Assembly: GCA_025765615.1 (NCBI GenBank)
Contig: JAIVFJ010000466.1
Coordinates: forward strand, 1 to 37,383
DNA: 37,383 nucleotides
DNA from: Zopfochytrium polystomum
Lineage: Eukaryota; Chytridiomycota; Chytridiomycetes; Chytridiales; Chytridiaceae
Reading direction: 5' to 3'
This document shows, in pieces, positions 11,739-26,376 of the stretch. The translations under genes were made by a program, and so were the position numbers. The notes beneath the pieces were generated by a model that was given only the letters and a program-made list of their open reading frames with translations, was not told where the DNA came from and did no database searches. Numbering within the stretch: position 1 is the first letter of the stretch; every line of letters starts with the position of its first letter.

Positions 11739-12329
11739 CTAGACGTCCACGCTCAAAATGCCCTCCTCGGTCTTTCGCAGTATGATTGCAACGTCTTCAT
11801 CTGAACGTGGGACCATGAGTAAAGTAGGTGCTTGCGCAAGGTCCCAGCGTTTACCTGAAAGACCCATCCTTCGTTGGACGTACGTGAGCAGCTTCCTATC
11901 AAATTTGATTGCATGCAGCTGTGCAGATTTTATGGTCCCTGTCGCCAAACATGTGTTACCCTAAAAAAGTGGGTAGTCACCCCCGTAGTTGAACCCACCT
12001 GAGACGTGCACGACGCGCAAAGTGCAAGGGTGAGGTCCAAGTGCCGTGTTTATACTGCTGACAAACGTTACAGACGCCCACACCATCTTCATGTCTTCCC
12101 TTGACGATCGGACAATGCCTATGCGAGTGAAAGGAGAGCAGTACTTGACTGAGAATGCGGCCCCGATGGCCGCCGCCCCTACGTCGCCGAAATTCTCCAT
12201 AATGGAATCACGGATAGCTGCATATACGGCCTGTTCGAGGTTCCCAATCGGCGGCGCTTCGGCGTCGGAGATCGGGTCGCCGCTGAGGACGACTTCCAGC
12301 ACCAGATAGCGGTTCTTCAGGCGGACCAT
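11739..12329 (-). CDS. POP5: RNase P/MRP protein subunit POP5
   Basis: Exons are 12329-11999, 11938-11855 and 11800-11739, giving 158 residues, the normal POP5 size. POP5 is a core protein of RNase P (tRNA 5' maturation) and RNase MRP (rRNA processing). The start MVRLKNRYLVLEV is the family hallmark. It is followed by an RRM-like alpha/beta fold with GAAAIGAAFSVKYCSPFTRI and then VVHVSGTIKSAQ across the first splice junction, matching the family's HVGGTIR element. The second intron (11854-11801, 54 bp) is a multiple of three with no stop; splicing it yields a compact helix, while retaining it adds 18 residues. ATG at 12329 is preferred to the longer in-frame extension upstream. Confidence 0.9.
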
Positions 12330-14355
12330 GTCAGGCTTGGTGCCACCCAAGAGGAAAGAAAGCAAAACTGTGGTTGTGTTATTTGCACCGACGCCACCCA
12401 CGTTCAACCCGTTCTGCCGTTGTAGCGGCTGAACTGTACTCAGTATTGAAAACCTGCTGCTGACCCAGCCTCCGAACGGCATGCGCCAACGGTGCTGCGG
12501 CGCTGTTAATGTGGTAGAAGGCGGCGGTGGCGATGCACTTTGGACCGTTTCTATGCCGGCCGGCAGGTCGTCACGACCAACGTCCCGCTCGGATTAAAGG
12601 GCACACCGTGCCCGCAGCGGAGGCGAACAACAACAAGGCAGGCGGCGACGACAGTAAACGCTGCAGAGTGAGAGGGACAGCCATGTCCGCGGAACTGCCT
12701 GTCACCGCCGCTGTCTCCGGAGAATGACTGCAGTGGCGCGCGAGGCTGGGGCCACCTCGCTCTTTCTTGCTTAACTTTAACCAAGATCGCAACTTTTTTT
12801 ATTAAATCCCCACACCCATCCAAACCCCCTCCCCTTCCCTCTCAAGCACTTTCGATTAACCAAGTGATGAGCGCCCAATAACTCTCACCGCAAGGAGGCA
12901 ATGGTGACGAGCTCCGACACGGGAAGATGAGTAGCAGGTGGTTTGATCTCCATGACGATGGTGCGGGACGAAGGGAAGGGAGAAGGCAGGGGGCGAAGGA
13001 CCGGGTGGTATTGCTAACACTGACAAAGAAGAAGGCGAGGATGAGAAGGACGAAATGGGACTGTTTTGGTGGTGTGCACGGCAGGCAATGGCCCCGCTCA
13101 GCTCGGTAGGGGGGTGGAGAGCGACGAAGGCCTACAACGGCGCCGACCAAAAAAAATATTAAGTATTTCCTTTCACTCTTACCTTTATGGATTGTTGTTG
13201 TATTTTGAGCGGCCTCTTGATCCACAAGCCAACACAAAGAAAAGCTTTCGATGCTCGGTTCTATGTAATTAGAGCTGCTGATTTGGGTCAGAGGCGAAAT
13301 AGCCTCATTTGAGTCCATACTTGGCTCCTCGACAATGGCGTTTAAATTAGGACGACACCATTGAGATAATAAGACTGGGTAATGACGGATTTTGATAAAG
13401 CACATGATGAAATTGAGTCGCTGAAAGACTTCATCATCAAATTAGCTATGATTCTATTATTGTGCAAAAAGTTGGCTGGGATGTGACAAACTTACGACTT
13501 AAGGCTGTGGGTCGATTTCAAGGATTGTCAGCGCGGGCAGATGCCCCCCACACGTAAGAAACCTCAGCGGCTGGAACAATTGTCTTGAACCTTTCTCTCC
13601 AGCCGCCCAAGATACGGGTGCGGCTGCCGCACTGCAGACAAAGTAAAATTGTGACTGCACTTGCAGTTTGTTCTCTAAAACGAGAATAGCATTCAGCATT
13701 GAACTTCCGTTTGAGTCCAGTACCTGAGCTGCTGAGCAGGGATGGTTCGGCCGGGCGTGGTGGTGCTGCGTTGGGGGTGGCAGGTTTTGCTTGGATCGAT
13801 GGAAGCAGGGACAAGTTGTGCGATGAACCCAATGAAAATGCTAAGCAAAGCATATTGCAGGCGGAATAAACGTCGGTGAAAATGGCAGTGCGAGCTAACA
13901 AACCGCGGAGTGATGTCTTCTTCCCTTTCCTCCGTGGAGATCAGCAGGAAACGGCTTTGTTTCACGGAGCCTTTTTTTTTCACCGTGTTTTCCGCGGAGC
14001 TGGAATCTGAAACCCAGATCGGAAAAACCATTTTTCCCTTGCAAAAAAAGGTCTTGGCAAGCCCCGCCACACGGCCCCCATTTCTCCGTCCGTCGCTTTC
14101 GGGGAGACGCCAATTCTCCGTCTCTGTCTCTCGCTCTGTCTGTCGCACTACACAGACCCGCCGCACACACACAGACCCGCACTGCTCCCTCGCTCTCTCT
14201 GTCTCCGTCCCTCTCCACACTAAAACGATCATGCTTGCGCGTGCAAAAAAGTATAAGTGTAGAAGGTGGGGCAACTCTGCCGCCTTCAACAGCCCGCCAC
14301 TACCCGCACACCCCCCCGGATCCACCAACCACTCACTGCTTGCACATAACAGGCA
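12330..14355. other. Gene-poor stretch between POP5 and the ABCG gene (divergent promoters)
   Basis: About 2 kb separates the divergent starts of POP5 and the ABCG gene. No open frame here could be tied to a known family. A minus-strand frame at 13901-13518 (127 codons) has one suggestive stretch (LLCLQCGSRTRILGGW) and a G6 run at which an indel would extend it, but it could be chance. The 14000-14240 interval is rich in pyrimidine tracts on the plus strand, with short CACACA and CTCTCT runs, as often seen upstream of fungal transcription starts. An acceptor-like AG lies just before the ABCG ATG, so that gene may have an upstream 5' exon here. Confidence 0.4.
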
Positions 14356-17300
14356 ATGGCGTCGCCAGCACCCGAAGACCCGTTCACGCTCCACGGCGGC
14401 CCCGTCGCCGGTCAGCCGTGGATCCTCCCCACTGCCTCGCAGCTCGCCCCGCTCCCGAAAGGCAGCCCGGGTTACGGCTGCAACGTCTCGCCTCTCCTCC
14501 CGGTCGGCGCCGCCCTTTATAACTGGTCGGACATCGCCTCCCCCGCCGACGCCTGCCCGCGCGGCTTTTTTTGCCCTTACTTCAACATCTCCAACCCCGA
14601 CACCGTGCCCGTCGCTTGCCCGGCGACCGCGGACTGCACGCTGATGAGGCTGTATGGGAACTTGTGCTTGGTGGGTGCGGCCAAGCTCCTTTCGAATATT
14701 GATACGGTGACTGATGGATTTTGTTGGGCGGAGTTCAGCCACAGGGACGATATGAGCCAATTCCTTGCCGTGGCGGGTTCTATTGCCCTGATTATAAGAC
14801 GGTTCTGCCATGGTGAGCCGCCGCTCTATTCGGACTTTTATGCTGCTGTCAAATATGAAGCGTTTGACACTGTCTTTTCTCTTTAATGAATGCATTGTGT
14901 GATCCTGCTTTAAGTCCTGAGGGTTACTTTTGGTAAGTTAAACAAACGACATGGCTTGGAGCAGACTTGACCAACGCCCAACCGCAACTCCTACTTCAAC
15001 AAAAAAACCGACAGCCCGACCGGAACAACCGTCCCGCGGCCTTGCCAGTTCCTCAGCAGCTGCCCAGCCGGAACCACCGTCGAAGCCCACTTCGGCCTCC
15101 TCACCTGGATAGTCGCCGTCGACATTCTCTTTGCTGCCCTTCTCTTTGGTGCCCGAATTATGGAGCTCCGCAGATGGAACCAGCCATGGACCAACGCTCT
15201 GTTCCCATTCCTCGCCAAGATCTTCCGTGCACCGGCTGCCCACCCACCACCACACTCCGCACCCGCATCGCGGCAGGTCGTTCCCGCCCGCTCCGAAGAT
15301 ATCGAAATGCAAACTTCGAAGCTGCCTGCCGCTACCGTCGACGGCGACGGAGCCGAAGATACGAGCGTCCTGGTCGACGGCTTCCGCCGCGGGTTCGCCG
15401 GCGTCGAGAACGTGCGGATGGACTTTCAGTTTTCGGACCTAGGGCTCACGTTACCGTCCGGAAAGACGGTTTTGAAGGGCGTCAACGGACAGATTAAGGG
15501 GGGCACGATGACCGCTATTATGGGGCCGTCCGGTGCTGGAAGTGAGTAACGCATTTAAGTGTTCCCTCCACGCATCTCACCGAACCGAATGCAGAAACTA
15601 CGTTCATGAGCGTCCTCATGGGCAAAGTCAAGCGCACGAGAGGGGAGCTAAAGATCAACGGCACGGTAGCTGAGATGGAAACGTTCCGGAAAATCATCGG
15701 ATACGTGCCACAGGAAGATGTCATGCTCCGGGAATTGACGGTCCGCGAGAACATTGAATATGCCGCCAGAGTGAGGTTGCCGAGCTCCTGGGCCAAGCAA
15801 GACATCGACTCTCACATTGACAATGTCCTAACCGCGCTCAAGTACGGGGGCTCTTTTTGCCACTTTGCTGCTATGCACTAACTATTCTTCCAACAGCCTG
15901 AACGGCGTCGCCAACTCGCAAATCGGCGACGAACTAACCCGCGGCATCTCCGGCGGACAACGCAAGCGCGTCAACATCGGCCTCGAGCTTGCTGCAGTGC
16001 CACTTGCCATATTCCTGGACGAGCCGACCTCCGGCCTCGACGCCACGGCCGCCCTCGACGTTGCCCTGAACCTCCGCGCCGTCGCCCGCCTCGGCCTCAC
16101 CGTCGTCTCCGTCATTCACCAGCCCCGCGTCGAGATCTTTGAAACATTCGACGAGGTGCTCATGATCGCCCCCGGCGGTCGCACCGCGTACCTCGGCCCC
16201 GTCCGGCACGTCCAACAATACTTTGAGGCCCTCGGCTTCTACTTCCTGCCCTCGTCTAACCCCGCCGACGTTCTCATGGACATCCTCATGGGCAAGGGCG
16301 TCGCCGCCGACGGTTCCGTGGTTCTCACCCCTGACGACATTGTCGCAGAGTGGGAGCGCAGCGGCCTCGCTGCCGTCGCCGCTCTGCGAAAGGGCGTTCA
16401 CCACCCCGCCGGCACCTTCCTCAAATCTGGCCCCGCCACCTCGTCGACACTCCTCACCGTCCCTGCCCCCGCTTCATCCTCGTCTTCCGCCTCCTCCGTC
16501 GCCGCTGACGATCTCGACGATATCACCACCGCTGATCCCGAAGCCACTTCCCCAGCGCCTTTAGTCGACGCTCTCCGCGCCATTTCGACAACCCGCGGCG
16601 CCGGCTTCTGGAAGCAGGTCCTCCTCGCCCATAACCGCGCAGTCCTCCAGCAGCGCCGCTTCATGAACGCGCTGTGGCTGGAGCTGTTTGTGGCCCTGTT
16701 TGCCGGCTTCGTCATCGGCATTGCAAGCAGCGGCGGCGAGCTCTTCAAAGGCGTGCTGAACGGACCCATGGCACTGCTGTCGTCTGCGACGACGGATTGG
16801 AATGTAGCGATGTGTGAGTCTCCGTGTTGGTCGTCTTCACTTTTCTTGTTTGTTGGGAGCTATTGCAAATTACTAAACCACGTCGTCCGAAAACAGTTGG
16901 CCTCCTCATTGGCATCGCGGTCGCACTCGCCGCTGCCCCTCCTGCCGTCAAGGTTTTTGGCGAAGAAAAATCCGTATACTTCCGTGAAGCCGCGTCCGGC
17001 CATGGCCGCTTCGCCTACTACGTGGTAAGTTTTGGATAATTCTGCGACTTGGCATCTAATAAAAAATAAACATCGTGCAGGGGAAGACGCTCGCGTCCAT
17101 TTACCGCATTGTCCTCGCGTCGGGCCACTTTTCCGCAGTCTTTTATCTCCTCTGCCGTCCGACGCTCTCCGCCGGAATGCAGTTCTTGCTCGTATTCCTC
17201 AACTTTTATGTCGTCTAGTAAGTCAGCCTCCACCCCCTCCCCCCTCACTCTCTATCCGCCTATTTGTGTGTTTACTAACGACAAACACAATCTTCCTCTA

Positions 17301-17762
17301 CCGCCTCTGTTCCCTCTCAAATCAGCGGAGTCTCCGCCATCACCTCGATGCTCGTCCCCCGCACCGACGCGCCTCTCCTCTCCGTCATCGTCGGCCTCAT
17401 CCTCGCCGTCTTCTGCGGCTTCGGCCCCTCCCTCGACGAGACCACTCGCTGGGCGTTCGGCGTGAGCGGGAACCGCTGGGCGGCCGAAGCCCAGTTTGTC
17501 GAGTGGATCCGGCCGTACGGGGACGTGTACAACAACGGCGTGTCGGCGGGCGTGTATGGGTGAGTTGGCATTTACCCTCCCCCTTATTCTCTCTTTTCTC
17601 TCTTCTAATACTGCTGTGCTCCGTTTCCCCCTTGCGCCCATATGCAGGTACCAACTGGACGAGACTACGCGCGCCGTGCTTGCCATGGTTGTGCTTGGCG
17701 TGGTGTACCGAGTCATCGGGTTTGTTCTCATGATCGGCTTGAATAGGTCGCAGCAGCGTTAG
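14356..17762 (+). CDS. ABCG-family half-transporter with cysteine-rich N-terminal domain, 903 aa
   Basis: Ten exons (14356-14670, 14739-14812, 14915-14932, 15015-15541, 15595-15841, 15897-16813, 16897-17024, 17081-17217, 17326-17559, 17648-17762) join in phase without correction. Residues 60-170 hold repeated Cys motifs (CPRGFFCP, CRGGFYCPDY, CPEGYFCPTGT, SSCPAGT) like the extracytosolic N-terminus of plant ABCG24/28-type and early-fungal transporters. A membrane segment (TWIVAVDILFAALLFGA) comes next. The nucleotide-binding domain has Walker A GPSGAGKTT (split by intron 4), signature ISGGQRKRVNIG, Walker B AIFLDEPTSGLD and H-loop VIHQPR. The last 270 residues carry about six hydrophobic spans (ABC2-type membrane domain). 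The order NBD then TMD marks ABCG; half-transporters dimerise. Substrate is unknown. No signal peptide follows the chosen ATG, so an upstream exon may be missing. Exon 3 is only 18 bp. Confidence 0.92.
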
Positions 17763-17823
17763 ACCGTGTGCGATATTAGGCACCAACAAGGGAAAAGCAA
17801 AACCTACAAATTTTTTTTTTAGG

Positions 17824-17824
<1 letters not shown>

Positions 17825-17866
<42 letters not shown>
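17825..17866. repeat. Uninterrupted T42 homopolymer
   Basis: Forty-two consecutive T on the plus strand, about 60 bp past the ABCG stop. It could be replication slippage or the poly(A) of an old minus-strand retroposition, though no retroposed body is recognisable next to it. Its exact length is unreliable in most sequencing data. Confidence 0.9.
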
Positions 17867-17867
<1 letters not shown>

Positions 17868-18164
17868 TCTCCGACCGCAATTTGCACATTTCTTTTTTTT
17901 CTTTTCCCCTTCCTTTCTTCATTTTCGTATGCATCCAAGGAGCTACTCTTCAGCCAATGGGGTCCCGTCCCCACTGTTTCCACTAAACAAAATAAAATAA
18001 AAAAACGTTGCGCCCAGTCCGACTTTAGCTAAGTAAGGGCCTTTCGCCAAAACGTCTCATGGGTGCTTCAACGAATTCCGTCGAGGAACACAAATAAGCT
18101 GGGATGAAGAAAAGAGAATGTACTAATGCGGCTTCAGATCCTGACAGCATCCCATCTATACATA

Positions 18165-18200
18165 TACAGTGGCTCACAAAATTGTGCCAATGTTTTTTCG
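18165..18200 (+). mobile_element. Possible solo terminal repeat of a Tc1/mariner-like element
   Basis: Following a TATA context, the plus strand reads CAGTGGCTCACAAAATTGTG and continues CCAATG. From general knowledge this resembles the CAGTGGC..CAAAA..TTGGCAC-type terminal inverted repeats of many Tc1/mariner elements, which insert at TA. No inverted partner and no transposase were found in the window, so at most this is a decayed end or MITE remnant. Confidence 0.3.
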
Positions 18201-18871
18201 TTTGACTGTCCAACCCCCTCCCAAGTGAACAAGCGAAGGTTTCTGTAAACAGTCTACTCTGACACTGGGTTTCTGTTCCACTTAATACTCAGAGTATTTG
18301 TCATCAGCGCAAGCCAGCGCCCAGGTCTGCATTGGCCGTGGCTCGCTCTCCCATGGGCATCGTGAAAACAATAACTGACAGTCACAATAGGTTCAGGTCT
18401 GTCTTGTGCCTCTTGCTGCTATCCAGTCAGTTCCGCCTAACACTTGGAGCTTCGCTAATGAATCCAGAAGGAATGGAGGAATTTTCCAGCCAAAATGTGC
18501 AAAAATTTGGTTGAAAGTATGCCTAGGAGGATTGCAGCAGTCTTTGCGGCAAAGGGATGGATCTCCAAGGTGCGTTCTCTTTTCTCTCTCTCCCTCTCCC
18601 TCTTCGCTCTCTCCTCCTTTCTGTCTTCGCCTTCCTCTCCTCTCGCAACATCGACGCCGGGCTGGAGGTGAGTTCGCTTTTTCTTCACTTTTTCTTCATT
18701 TTCCGCACGACGGTTTAAGGCTGACAGGAGGTGGGAGCGGGAGCGAGATGGGAATTCGGTGTGTGAATTTTATCTTCGTGAAGCTTTTGCAATTTTTTTT
18801 TTCTTCATTTTTTAGAGAAACAGAGGAAGGGGAAAAAAAGAAAGGAGGAAGAATGAGGACTCACTCTCCTC

Positions 18872-18880
18872 CCACACACA

Positions 18881-18961
<81 letters not shown>
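18872..18961. repeat. Compound CA/CT microsatellite
   Basis: A nearly perfect (CA)n tract, with one TA interruption near 18887, runs to about 18929 and passes directly into (CT)n through 18960. Reading frames across it encode only dipeptide repeats. It is a candidate polymorphic marker and of no evident function. Confidence 0.92.
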
Positions 18962-18965
<4 letters not shown>

Positions 18966-19337
18966 TTCTTGCTCGTCTCTGTGAGCGCCAGCCAGCTGCG
19001 AAGCCAAGAACGGAGGACACCGCAAGGAGCAGGGATAGCGAATGAGCAGACAAAGGTTTGATTGCGTCCGTATTCTCTTGCCTGAAAGCCTTCGGCGTGC
19101 GGTTCCCCTTTCTGTGACCCGTTCTGCTTTTCCGAGAAATTCTGGGACACGCCTTTCTTTCGACGCGGGCGCTGCCGGTCGCGGTTCCCCCAAAGGCGAT
19201 GGAGGACTCCAACCTACGTAGCATAATTCTCAAACATATTCATCCATCTTAACCAAGTGGCAACGGCAACAATCACATGCACAAAAGGTTGAAAGAAATT
19301 CGGCTCATCCATCTAGATCCCTCTTAAATATGTGTAT

Positions 19338-22050
<2,713 letters not shown>

Positions 22051-24695
22051 ATGTCAGCAAACGGCGAGCAGAGCACCGACGATTCGGTCGTGGACGGCTT
22101 GCTGGCGTCTTTGGCCGACCTCACCCAGTCCTCTCAGTTCCTTGCTACGCCCGACCTGCTATTCTTCAAATCGCTGTCAGACGATCTCTCTGCATCGCTC
22201 GCCACCTCGGGCCGGTCGCTGCTGTCCCTCTGCAACTCAGTGCTCGCAACGGCATCCTTCAAGTCTGCTTTCGTTCAAGACTTTGAAAACGTCGACGATG
22301 TGTGGGAACGATTTGACACCGTCACAGAGGTCATCGATGGCCTTTTGGAGCACGCGGTACTGCAGTATTTTGCATTCAAATGAGGCATGCACGCGCTCTT
22401 ATTTACCCTTGATTTTGCCTTCAACAACAGGACACGTCCATCGACAAACTTCGCGGCATCCACAAGCGCAACAACCTTCAGGTCCAGTCAGCCCCGATTG
22501 TGGTGCAGCTTCCCTCGACTCCATCCAAAGGCCACGTCGCGAAAGATTCTGCGCCCGCCACAGCTATCATTCATGCTCAAAATATTCTACGGCCGCAGCT
22601 GCGGTTCGAGGACAAGGTTGACAACACAAATGGCGTTCCGTTTGTTAGCAAGTTGAAGTTCAAGGACAACTCAAAAAGTACCCCAACTTCTTTGGAGGGA
22701 TCGGGAATGTGAGTGTATTTGCATGTGCTTGACTGAAGTCAAGCTCATCCTTGAAAGCAATGCCCATCCGTACGCATACGAGATTGAGACAATCGAATAT
22801 CCAGAGCACGAACTGGAAATTCGACCGGAGGTGCTGTTCCGACCGTTGGACGATGTACCCTGCACATGGGTCGACACAGTCGAGAAGCTCGCAGACCTTG
22901 TCCGGCTTCTTGAAACTGTCACCGAGATTGCAGTCGATCTTGAGGTTAGCTGGTGTTTCTGCTTGCAAAATCCATTTCCCAATTTAAAGGCGTACACCTT
23001 GCGCTTTTCTGACGTAGCACCATGACTATCGGTCTTATCAAGGATTCACTTGCCTAATCCAACTGTCTACTCGTAACGAAGACTTCATAATCGATGCCCT
23101 TGAGTTGAGGTCCCATCTGTATCAGTTAAACAGGGCCTTCTCAAACCCAAAAATTGTGAAAGTCTTGCACGGTGCTGAAATGGATGTGATTTGGCTGCAG
23201 CGGGACTTTGGCGTTTACATCGTTAACTTATTTGACACGTACCATGCATCCCATGTTTTGGAGATGGCGGGTCACGGCTTTGCTTATTTGCTCAAATACT
23301 ACTGCGACGTCGACACAAATAAGAAGTACCAATTGGCTGATTGGAGAATAAGGTGATTTGAACGAATGATCGCAATCACAGCATTCTTAACAACCATAAC
23401 AGACCTTTGCCGAAGGAAATGCTCAAGTATGCTCGTATGGATACTCACTATCTTTTGTATATGTGAGTTTGGTCTCTTTCTTCAATTATCATTTGCTGTG
23501 CTTGCTCACGAAAGCCCAATTATACAGCTACGACCGAATGAGAAACGAGATTTTGGGCAGAACAGACCCAGAAACGAAGCAGCTTCTTTATGTCTCCCTC
23601 AAGCGCTCGGAGCAAACGTCCTTGCGCCATTACCAGAAAGAAGTCTATGATGCCTCGGGAGAAGGCCCCAACGGTTGGCGTACGTCGCTGCGAAAGGTAG
23701 CACAGCCTCTGACGCCACAGAACCTTGCCGTGTATGCCGCCCTTCATGGGTGGCGCGACGAAGTTGCTCGTGAAGAGGACGAAAGTCCACGGTATATATT
23801 GCCAAACCACATGCTGCAAGCTGCAGCATTCAGCATGCCAACTACACTCCCAGAGCTGCTGGCTTGCTGCCGTCCTGTAGTTCCAAATGCAGTTCGTGTC
23901 CGAGCAGGAGATGTTCTGCATGTTATTGAGGAGGCACGCGCAAAGTACCGTAAGGATCTTCTGTCTCCAACTGGCAGCACAGTTCACAGCAAGCTACCAA
24001 AAGCACCAAGCCACATTCGATTTGATGAAGCAACCCCTGTGGAAGCTTCGTCGTTAACTTCGAAGAAACCCGCTCCTCGACCATCAAAGCCGCGCGACTC
24101 CGTGGCTGCTGCCAGCAGACCAGGGCACGTCATTAAGGTCAAAATTAGTGTGAAGTCGGACCTGACTGATCCCTGGGGATCTTTGACGAGTAGCAATCGT
24201 TCTGAGGAGGACTCCAGTGAAAGTGTGCTATCACCTGTGTTGCAGCTTGACCTGGCTCATGAGATTCGTGAGTCGCTAGTTTTGGAAGCGCCCCTTGGAC
24301 CTTGGTTGGATATCCATGAGAATGAGATTGAATCCGGTTCTCGAGAGTCTTCCGAGTCTCCATCCGCTGAGAAGCGAAAGCGAGAAGCAGGTGATGAAGG
24401 AGACGAAACTGTTGCTTCCCCTTCGTCAACTCCTGTCCCCTCCAAACCTGCAACACAGAGCACTTCTGCGTCAAAGAAGGCTCTCAACATAGTCGATGGC
24501 ACCGTTGCGATTCTGGATGTGACAGGGAAGAACAGTGACGGCGTGACAGGATCTATAAAGCGTAAAAAGATCCAGTCCACGACTGACAACCCTGCCAGTG
24601 AGAAAGCTGAGCCAGTCCGCAAGATCCCCGATCTCCCTGGACCTGCGTACGACTACGACGAGGCTCATAAGGAGCAACAGGAGCAGCTCAAGCTG

Positions 24696-24734
<39 letters not shown>

Positions 24735-24863
24735 AAGCAGAAGAAAATTGCAGAGAAGAAGAAATCTTTCACTCCGTACGTGGTAGCCGACGATTCCGGC
24801 TTTGGTCGAGTGCCGAAGCCCAAGGAACGCGCGGGGGCGAGTATAAGTTACACAAAGAAGTAA
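22051..24863 (+). CDS. RRP6: Nuclear exosome 3'-5' exoribonuclease RRP6/EXOSC10, 833 aa
   Basis: Six exons (22051-22356, 22431-22708, 22758-22944, 23018-23352, 23403-23462, 23528-24863) join cleanly. Residues 1-120 fit the PMC2NT domain that binds the cofactor Rrp47. The RNase D-type catalytic core shows the DEDD-Y residues in order: AVDLE (D and E, about 255), [15 protein letters not shown] (second D), and [14 protein letters not shown] (last D and Y, about 380). The HRDC domain follows with [20 protein letters not shown] (about 440-490). The C-terminal third is charged and disordered, includes a Gln tract (9-10 Q at about residue 785) and Lys-rich signals, and ends in a basic tail typical of nuclear RRP6. 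The enzyme trims and degrades rRNA, snoRNA and aberrant transcripts. AATAAA overlaps the stop codon. Confidence 0.95.
24703..24731 (+). repeat. CAG tract encoding polyglutamine in RRP6
   Basis: A run of nearly pure CAG codons in the disordered C-terminal tail of RRP6, after Gln/Glu/Leu-rich sequence that looks helical. Pure CAG runs are prone to length change; the tail position should tolerate this. Confidence 0.85.
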
Positions 24864-24964
24864 TAAAATCGCCAGAGTCAAACAAAGAAGAGCCGATATC
24901 ATCATAAAATGCTTTAACCCTCCCGCAGCTCTGCGATTGTCTTCGAACCGTTCTTCTGCTGATA

Positions 24965-25309
24965 ATGGTCAAGAATGTCGTTGCCCCCATTTTCACCCTC
25001 CGAAATATTTCCTCGGACAATCACTACCAGTCACTGCGGAGAGTAGCTGATAGCTTTAAAGCGTTCGCACCAAGATATGATGTCCTCCGCACTTTGCAGT
25101 ATCCCCTTGTTCAAGCGAAGGCGGTGGTATCTGTAGAAATTTGCGCCGAACTTGTCTTGCTAGATCCGAACGGATGGATTGAAATATGGGGATGTGGGTG
25201 CACATCCGACAAGGAGCAACTGGTTTTCACGGCTGCCGCCACCTCCTGCTGCGTCGAAAGCACGTGGCGAAAATCTGTAGTAAAGAGAATTCGCGTATTC
25301 AAACATTAA
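24965..25309 (+). CDS. Hypothetical short protein, 114 codons
   Basis: A single uninterrupted frame begins MVKNVVAPIFTLRNISSDNH and ends VVKRIRVFKH. It contains two CysCys/CysXCys spots (GCGC, SCC) but no recognisable domain. It lies 101 bp after RRP6 on the same strand. Composition is balanced, not low-complexity, which is the only argument for coding. In this intron-rich genome a 345-bp open frame can occur by chance. Confidence 0.3.
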   Translation: MVKNVVAPIFTLRNISSDNHYQSLRRVADSFKAFAPRYDVLRTLQYPLVQAKAVVSVEICAELVLLDPNGWIEIWGCGCTSDKEQLVFTAAATSCCVESTWRKSVVKRIRVFKH

Positions 25310-26155
25310 GATAGATTAAAGGTTGCCACCACAAACCCTTCGCAATCCGTTGCCGACAATGGGGAAAAATTGGTTTCCAAGGGAGAAAATAAAGGCTTTG
25401 CGTCAGCGCGGACATTTGGACTAAACTATATATCACGCGGGCTGGACACCTGCTGCCTTCCTCATGTGGTAGCCCCTCCTCTCAGGGAGCGTCTGCCTTT
25501 TTCTTCATTTTTTTCCTATTTTCTTACTGCTTTGCCGACAACTATGACGACGATGAGCGAGACGAAACGACGAAAGCGAGCTTTTCTTTTGCCTTCTCAA
25601 TGCGATACATGTGATGCGCAAGGCCTTTTGCTCGCTCTAGATTTCTCTTTTCTCGTTTTTTATATGGCTAACTCATTGTCATGTCCTTGACCGCGCCAAA
25701 ATCATGTGTGCGATTGGCGAAGCCGTCAGCGGACGACGCGCAGGAAGAAGTCCCCGCCTGCGCCAATCCCATCTGTCCAAAAATGGCAGGTGACGACCCG
25801 TGCGATCGCGGATTCTCTGGTTCAAATTTTTTTTTTTTTTTCGCGACATTGCAAAAGGGGGGGGGTGGAGGGGGAAAAACAAAGAAAAAGTGACCAAGCA
25901 GAGAAACGAAACACTATGACCAATGAGGAAGAATTCCTGCAGGCCCTTTCCATCGATGCGTCGATTGTCGGTTGTTGTTGCGCGAAAGTGTGTCGACTGT
26001 GTGTTGGGGTGGGTGTCTTGGCTCGGTTGCGCGGGCCGGTTCAGGGTTTGTTTCGCTTGTATATGCAAAGTCGCGCGCACAGAAGACAAACGTGCCAAGC
26101 CTCTGTCGCGGCCCCATTCACACAGCGCTCGGTGTCTGTCTCCTCCCAAAAGAGA

Positions 26156-26162
26156 TATAAAA
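26156..26162 (+). promoter_or_regulatory. TATA-like box of the giant PARP gene
   Basis: TATAAAA lies 217 bp upstream of the ATG at 26379, on the correct strand, with a CCAAT pentamer at 26221 between them. Initiation about 30 bp downstream would give a leader of roughly 190 nt that includes the GACA repeat. Confidence 0.45.
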
Positions 26163-26310
26163 CGCCCTCCACCAAAAAATGAAATGAGAACTGTGGGAAT
26201 TTCGTGAAAACAGCCCGACAGCCAATCAAGGAAAAGGTGGGTGAGGATAATTGGGGTGCATTTTTGGTGTGCGTGGCTGTCCCAACCCGGTGTTCACGTT
26301 TTAACGGCCG

Positions 26311-26376
26311 ACAGAAGGACAGACAGACAGACAGTCAGACAGACAGACGGACAGACCAACAGACAGACATTCAGAC
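26311..26376 (+). repeat. Imperfect GACA tetranucleotide repeat in the PARP leader
   Basis: About 60 bp of GACA units with point substitutions (GTCA, GACG, CCAA) end only a few bases before the first ATG. The frame through it stays open, so the boundary between leader and coding sequence relies on the ATG at 26379. Confidence 0.8.

Larger units (their letters stand above)
17763..19337. other. Convergent intergenic region rich in simple repeats
   Basis: This lies between the convergent ends of the ABCG gene and mitochondrial GluRS. AATAAA-like motifs near 17985-18000 could serve ABCG polyadenylation. The region holds a 42-T run, a sequence resembling a Tc1/mariner terminal repeat near 18165, a pyrimidine-rich tract at about 18575-18650 and a CA/CT microsatellite. 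Open frames through the microsatellite encode only low-complexity dipeptide repeats and are not genes. I see no protein or RNA gene here. Confidence 0.55.

Noticed and set aside
12842..13405. 187-codon minus-strand frame upstream of POP5
   Set aside because: Leu/Pro/Ser/Arg-rich and motif-free; no start context or splice partners, so it looks like chance open sequence.
13693..14895. 400-codon minus-strand open frame opposite the ABCG 5' end
   Set aside because: It overlaps securely identified ABCG exons on the other strand, is Arg/Gly-rich in the way GC-rich antisense frames are, and has no recognisable domain.
18805..19233. Open frames across the CA/CT microsatellite, including one with a short hydrophobic stretch
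   Set aside because: Most of each frame is VCVCVC, THTHTH or RERERE dipeptide repeat produced by the microsatellite itself.
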